Shown piece after piece: positions 61,330 through 64,000 of a DNA stretch of 64,000 nt. The DNA is taken from NCBI RefSeq assembly GCF_002940685.1, contig NZ_PNFP01000003.1, forward strand, positions 186,001 through 250,000, written 5' to 3'. Source of the DNA: Ensifer adhaerens. GTDB lineage: Bacteria > Pseudomonadota > Alphaproteobacteria > Rhizobiales > Rhizobiaceae. The position numbers and the translations under genes were made by a program. Positions within the stretch are counted from its first letter, which is position 1. Each line of letters begins with the position of its first letter. The notes below the pieces were generated by a model. That model had not been told where the DNA came from. It searched no databases and saw only the letters and a program-made list of their open reading frames with translations.

Positions 61330-61845
61330 ATGATGGACGACGTGGGACACGAGGAAGCGGTCAAGCTGCCGCGCCGCCGCGAGGTTGAGCGCCTCGCAGC
61401 GGGGATGGCAATGATCGGCGGCACGCTTCTTTGCCTTGCGGCGGGACTGGTCACCGTCAGCGTACTCGGCCGTTGGCTCTTCAACCGGCCGGTGCCGGCC
61501 GACTACGAACTGGTGGAGGTGGCGGTCGGGGTCGCCGCCTTCTCCTTTCTCGGATATACGCAGGCGCGCAACGGTCACATCGCCGTCGATACCTTCACGC
61601 TGGCTCTGCCCGCCCGGGTCACAAGGGTCATCGACGGCCTATGGGACCTGCTGCTGGCCGGTTGCCTGGCATTTTTTGCCTGGGGCCTGTTCACCGGCGG
61701 CCTGGAGGCGAGGGGATACGGGACGACTCTCATCCAGCTGCCCTGGCCGATCTGGCCTGTCTACCTGATCTGCGCCGCGCTGGCGGCGCTCGCATCCCTC
61801 ATCGGGTTGTCTGTTTCCCTGCTCAAGATCGGAGGCGACCGATGA
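61330..61845 (+). CDS. TRAP transporter small permease (DctQ family)
   Basis: 171 residues from ATG 61330 with GAGG 5 nt upstream; ATG 61306 would add eight residues but has no ribosome binding site. It has four membrane helices. DctQ features are 'TVSVLGRWLFNRPVPADYEL', 'FSFLGYTQARNGHIAVDTF' and 'WGLFTGGLEARGYGTTLIQL' (WP/W motif next). It overlaps the large permease start by 4 nt (ATGA) and forms the membrane complex with it. Confidence 0.9.
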   Translation: MMDDVGHEEAVKLPRRREVERLAAGMAMIGGTLLCLAAGLVTVSVLGRWLFNRPVPADYELVEVAVGVAAFSFLGYTQARNGHIAVDTFTLALPARVTRVIDGLWDLLLAGCLAFFAWGLFTGGLEARGYGTTLIQLPWPIWPVYLICAALAALASLIGLSVSLLKIGGDR

Positions 61846-63284
61846 GCGGTTTTGCCATTGCTTTCGTTGGCTTCGCAGCCATGCTGCTGCTGATCGCCAT
61901 CCGGATGCCGATCGCCCTTGCGATGCTCGCGGTGGGGGCTGCCGGTTATGCCTATCTCTCCGGCCCGCATGCGCTGATCTACTACCTGCAGACCAACACC
62001 TACAGCCAGTTTGCCAGCTACACGCTTTCCGTCATACCGCTGTTCATCCTGATGGGCGCGCTTGCCGAGCAGTCCGGCATCGCGGCAACGCTGTTTCGCG
62101 TCGCCGAGCGGGGCTTTGGACGGTTCAAGGGCGGGATGCCGATGGCGGTCATCGCCGCCTGCACCGGCTTCGGCGCGATCTGCGGTTCGTCGGTCGCGAC
62201 CACGGCGACCTTCGGCCGCGCGGCCCTGCCGGAACTGCGCCGGGCGCGGGTCGATGCCGGCCTCGGTACGGGGACGATTGCTGCCGGCGGTACACTCGGC
62301 ATCCTCATTCCCCCATCCGTCATCCTGGTGATCTACGCGATCACTGCCGAACAGAACATCGCCAAGTTGTTTCAGGCCGCCTTGGTGCCGGGACTGCTCG
62401 CGGCAGCCTTCTATCTCATCGCGATCGCAGTCGTCGTCCGGCGCAAACCCGATCTCGCGCCGCCGGTGACGGCGACCGAAGTCGCACCGACACCCCGTCC
62501 GCTCTGGGCAAGACCCGCAGGACTGGCCATTCTTGCCGGTGGTGCTGCCGGCTGGTTGCTGGGTTCGCTCGGGACCGTCGGCGGCATATTGCTGGTGATT
62601 TTCGGCGTGCTTCTGCTGGCGGCGGATTTCGCCATCGTCCCGGCCGCGGCGGTCGCGGTTACCGTTGTCGGCGGTATTTATGGCGAGGTGTTCACGCCGA
62701 CGGAAGGGGCTGCGGTCGGCGCCGCGGTAACGCTGGTGATCGGGCTCCTGCAAAGGACGCTGAGCCTTTCGGCCCTGAAGAACGCCCTGCTGCAGACGGC
62801 AGAAACCAGCGGGATGATCTTCCTGATCCTGCTCGGTGCGGAGGTCTTTGGCGCGTTTCTGGCCTTGACCCAGATGCCGGCGACACTGGCATCGATGGTC
62901 GGACAATCGGGCTTGCCGCCCTATGTCGTCATCTGCGGGATGCTCGTCACCTACCTGGTGCTCGGCGCCGTCATGGACGAACTGGCGATGATCCTGCTGA
63001 CGCTGCCCGTCTTCATCCCGATCATCCTGACGCTGGACCTGGGCATGCCGACCGAGGACGTGGCCATCTGGTTCGGCATCCTCGTCCTCATCGTCGTCGG
63101 CATCGGTCTTTCGGCCCCGCCGATCGGCCTCAACGTTTTCATCATCAACAAGCTCGCCTCCGACGTTCCGATCATGCAGACCTATCGCGGCGTGATGCCA
63201 TTCGTCGTCGCCGACCTGATCAGGCTGGCTATCGTCACGCTCTTGCCTGGCGTCGCGCTGGCGCTCGTCCGGCTGTTGAATTGA
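61842..63284 (+). CDS. TRAP transporter large permease (DctM family)
   Basis: 480 residues from ATG 61842 (GGAGG upstream); a longer continuous frame upstream is a shadow of the small permease. About 12 membrane helices. DctM hallmarks are 'SVIPLFILMGALAEQSGIAA', 'ACTGFGAICGSSVATTATFG', 'GTIAAGGTLGILIPPSVILV', 'GAVMDELAMILLTLPVFIPI' and 'LSAPPIGLNVFIINKLASDV'. It carries out Na+- or H+-driven carboxylate uptake with DctP and DctQ. No catabolic genes follow in the window. Confidence 0.93.
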   Translation: MSGFAIAFVGFAAMLLLIAIRMPIALAMLAVGAAGYAYLSGPHALIYYLQTNTYSQFASYTLSVIPLFILMGALAEQSGIAATLFRVAERGFGRFKGGMPMAVIAACTGFGAICGSSVATTATFGRAALPELRRARVDAGLGTGTIAAGGTLGILIPPSVILVIYAITAEQNIAKLFQAALVPGLLAAAFYLIAIAVVVRRKPDLAPPVTATEVAPTPRPLWARPAGLAILAGGAAGWLLGSLGTVGGILLVIFGVLLLAADFAIVPAAAVAVTVVGGIYGEVFTPTEGAAVGAAVTLVIGLLQRTLSLSALKNALLQTAETSGMIFLILLGAEVFGAFLALTQMPATLASMVGQSGLPPYVVICGMLVTYLVLGAVMDELAMILLTLPVFIPIILTLDLGMPTEDVAIWFGILVLIVVGIGLSAPPIGLNVFIINKLASDVPIMQTYRGVMPFVVADLIRLAIVTLLPGVALALVRLLN

Positions 63285-63314
63285 GGCTCGAAGGTCCCGT
63301 CGGTCCGGCGTGGC

Positions 63315-63761
63315 TTACTGGTCCTTCCAACTGTGGAACATGGCGGCCTGGCCGGCATGTTCGCCGTTGGCGCTGATGAGTTGCCAGACCGTCGCGTCCT
63401 CGATCCAGAACCGGCGGCCGGACTTTGCGATCCGGAGGCCGCGATAATTGTCGATGAACCCTTTGGCGGCGACGCTGTCGAGAAGGCGCTGGCGTTCCGC
63501 GCGGTCCGGCGCCTCGGCCGAGAGGCGCGACGGCATCCCGACGAACTCCTGCCAGTCATAGCCGAAGCAGGCCTGGGCCGTTCTGTTCGCGTAGAAGAAA
63601 CGAGGGTCCTCCGACCGGTCGTGCGCAAGCAGCGCAAAGGGCGCGCTCTCGTAGAGCCATCTGCTATCGATCGGATGATCGACCAGCTCTCTGCCCGTCA
63701 CCTGGCGGAAACTTGTGACGATCAGGGCGAAGGCGTCCTCGGCGTCATGCTCGGTTGTCAT
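63315..63761 (-). CDS. MEKHLA (PAS-related) domain protein
   Basis: 148 residues from ATG 63761, 9 nt after GGAGG; the frame continues to 63806 without a better start. The whole protein is one MEKHLA domain, a PAS-like fold: 'SFRQVTGRELVDHP', 'RWLYESAPFALLAHDRSEDP', 'RFFYANRTAQACFGYDWQEF', 'LPSRLSAEAPDR'-like segment and 'ATVWQLISANGEHAGQAAMF'. There is no output domain, so it may be a sensory or small-molecule-binding protein. It probably forms an operon with the gene 37 bp upstream. Convergent with the TRAP operon. Confidence 0.85.
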   Translation of the reverse strand: MTTEHDAEDAFALIVTSFRQVTGRELVDHPIDSRWLYESAPFALLAHDRSEDPRFFYANRTAQACFGYDWQEFVGMPSRLSAEAPDRAERQRLLDSVAAKGFIDNYRGLRIAKSGRRFWIEDATVWQLISANGEHAGQAAMFHSWKDQ

Positions 63762-63798
63762 CGCCCGTCGCCTCCATGTACCGCCGTTGGACCACGCC

Positions 63799-64000
63799 TC
63801 AGGCACTCAGGGCGGGGATGAATTTTCCGTCATAGCGAACGCGAAAGTTCCGGCGCTGGGCATCTTCCTGGAAGCAGACGAACACCAGTTCCAGGTCGTT
63901 TGCGCTACTGCGCCTGCCAAGCAGGCTGAGCGTGATGACGACCACGCCGCCATAAGTGCGGGTCAGGGCGATCGCTGCCCTTCGAATTTCGTTGGTGCCG
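63799..64000 (-). CDS. unknown protein, C-terminal 66 residues (5' end outside window)
   Basis: On the minus strand the frame is open from the window edge to a TGA at 63799-63801. The visible end contains 'ALTRTYGGVVVITLSLLGRR', 'DLELVFVCFQEDAQRRNFRV' and ends 'RYDGKFIPALSA'. Codon usage is gene-like (GC-rich third positions). It stops 37 bp before the MEKHLA gene start on the same strand, so the two are probably co-transcribed. I do not recognise the family. Confidence 0.5.
   Translation of the reverse strand, partial: GTNEIRRAAIALTRTYGGVVVITLSLLGRRSSANDLELVFVCFQEDAQRRNFRVRYDGKFIPALSA

Overview
The window reads as a high-GC alphaproteobacterial replicon of the Rhizobiales, most likely Ensifer/Sinorhizobium or a close relative. 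Evidence: a Porin_2/RopA-type outer-membrane porin, a rhizobial DUF882/M15 protein, a RIME-like intergenic mosaic repeat, LacI- and GntR-FCD-regulated sugar ABC clusters, and many GGAGG-type ribosome binding sites. It looks like accessory or secondary-replicon material: mostly transport, catabolic and regulatory cassettes. No tRNA, rRNA, CRISPR array, phage or complete IS element was seen.

Layout. 1-3.7 kb: the C-terminal part of an RTX/VCBS type I secretion substrate, a small secreted protein, and a periplasmic-binding-fold lipoprotein. 3.9-14.8 kb: one long LacI-controlled operon with a CUT1 ABC importer (two permeases, binding protein, ATPase), two ADP-ribosylglycohydrolase paralogues, a CaiB/BaiF CoA-transferase and a CitE-type CoA-ester lyase. 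This is the best candidate for an undescribed catabolic pathway. A 14-bp palindrome occurs upstream of lacI and again inside the first permease gene. 14.9-20.7 kb (minus): an M15/DUF882 protein, then a second CUT1 sugar operon with an aldo/keto reductase and no ATPase. 21-28.1 kb: MFS pump/LysR pair, HxlR regulator and flavoprotein, GntR-FCD regulator, porin, a candidate sRNA and a TetR remnant.

28.4-30.4 kb: a DUF1801 gene under an orphan-looking palindromic operator, then a DUF899 gene divergent from an ArsR gene that carries an in-frame amber codon. 30.5-35 kb: a cobalamin riboswitch followed by a 40-codon ORF, a BtuFCD-type importer, pseudoazurin and a methyltransferase, almost all overlapping or closely coupled. 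35.2-42.7 kb: Prc-type protease, small lipoprotein, two-component system, ECF sigma factor with a DUF2892 protein, and a TolC-type channel. 42.8-49 kb: GFA-family enzyme with a divergent HxlR regulator, then a LacI-controlled ribose-type ABC importer with two mirror-image operators.

49.1-60 kb: NUDIX hydrolase, a RIME-like repeat joining two convergent stop codons, a 1329-residue protein with the layout of soluble adenylyl cyclase (two cyclase domains, NTPase, helical repeats), and a 1903-residue fusion of GMC oxidoreductase, alpha/beta hydrolase (Cys at the nucleophile position) and PhoD-like phosphoesterase. 60-64 kb: a DctPQM TRAP transporter, a MEKHLA-domain protein, and a gene cut by the window edge.

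All calls come from reading the sequence and recalled family knowledge. No database search was run, so substrate assignments are inference.
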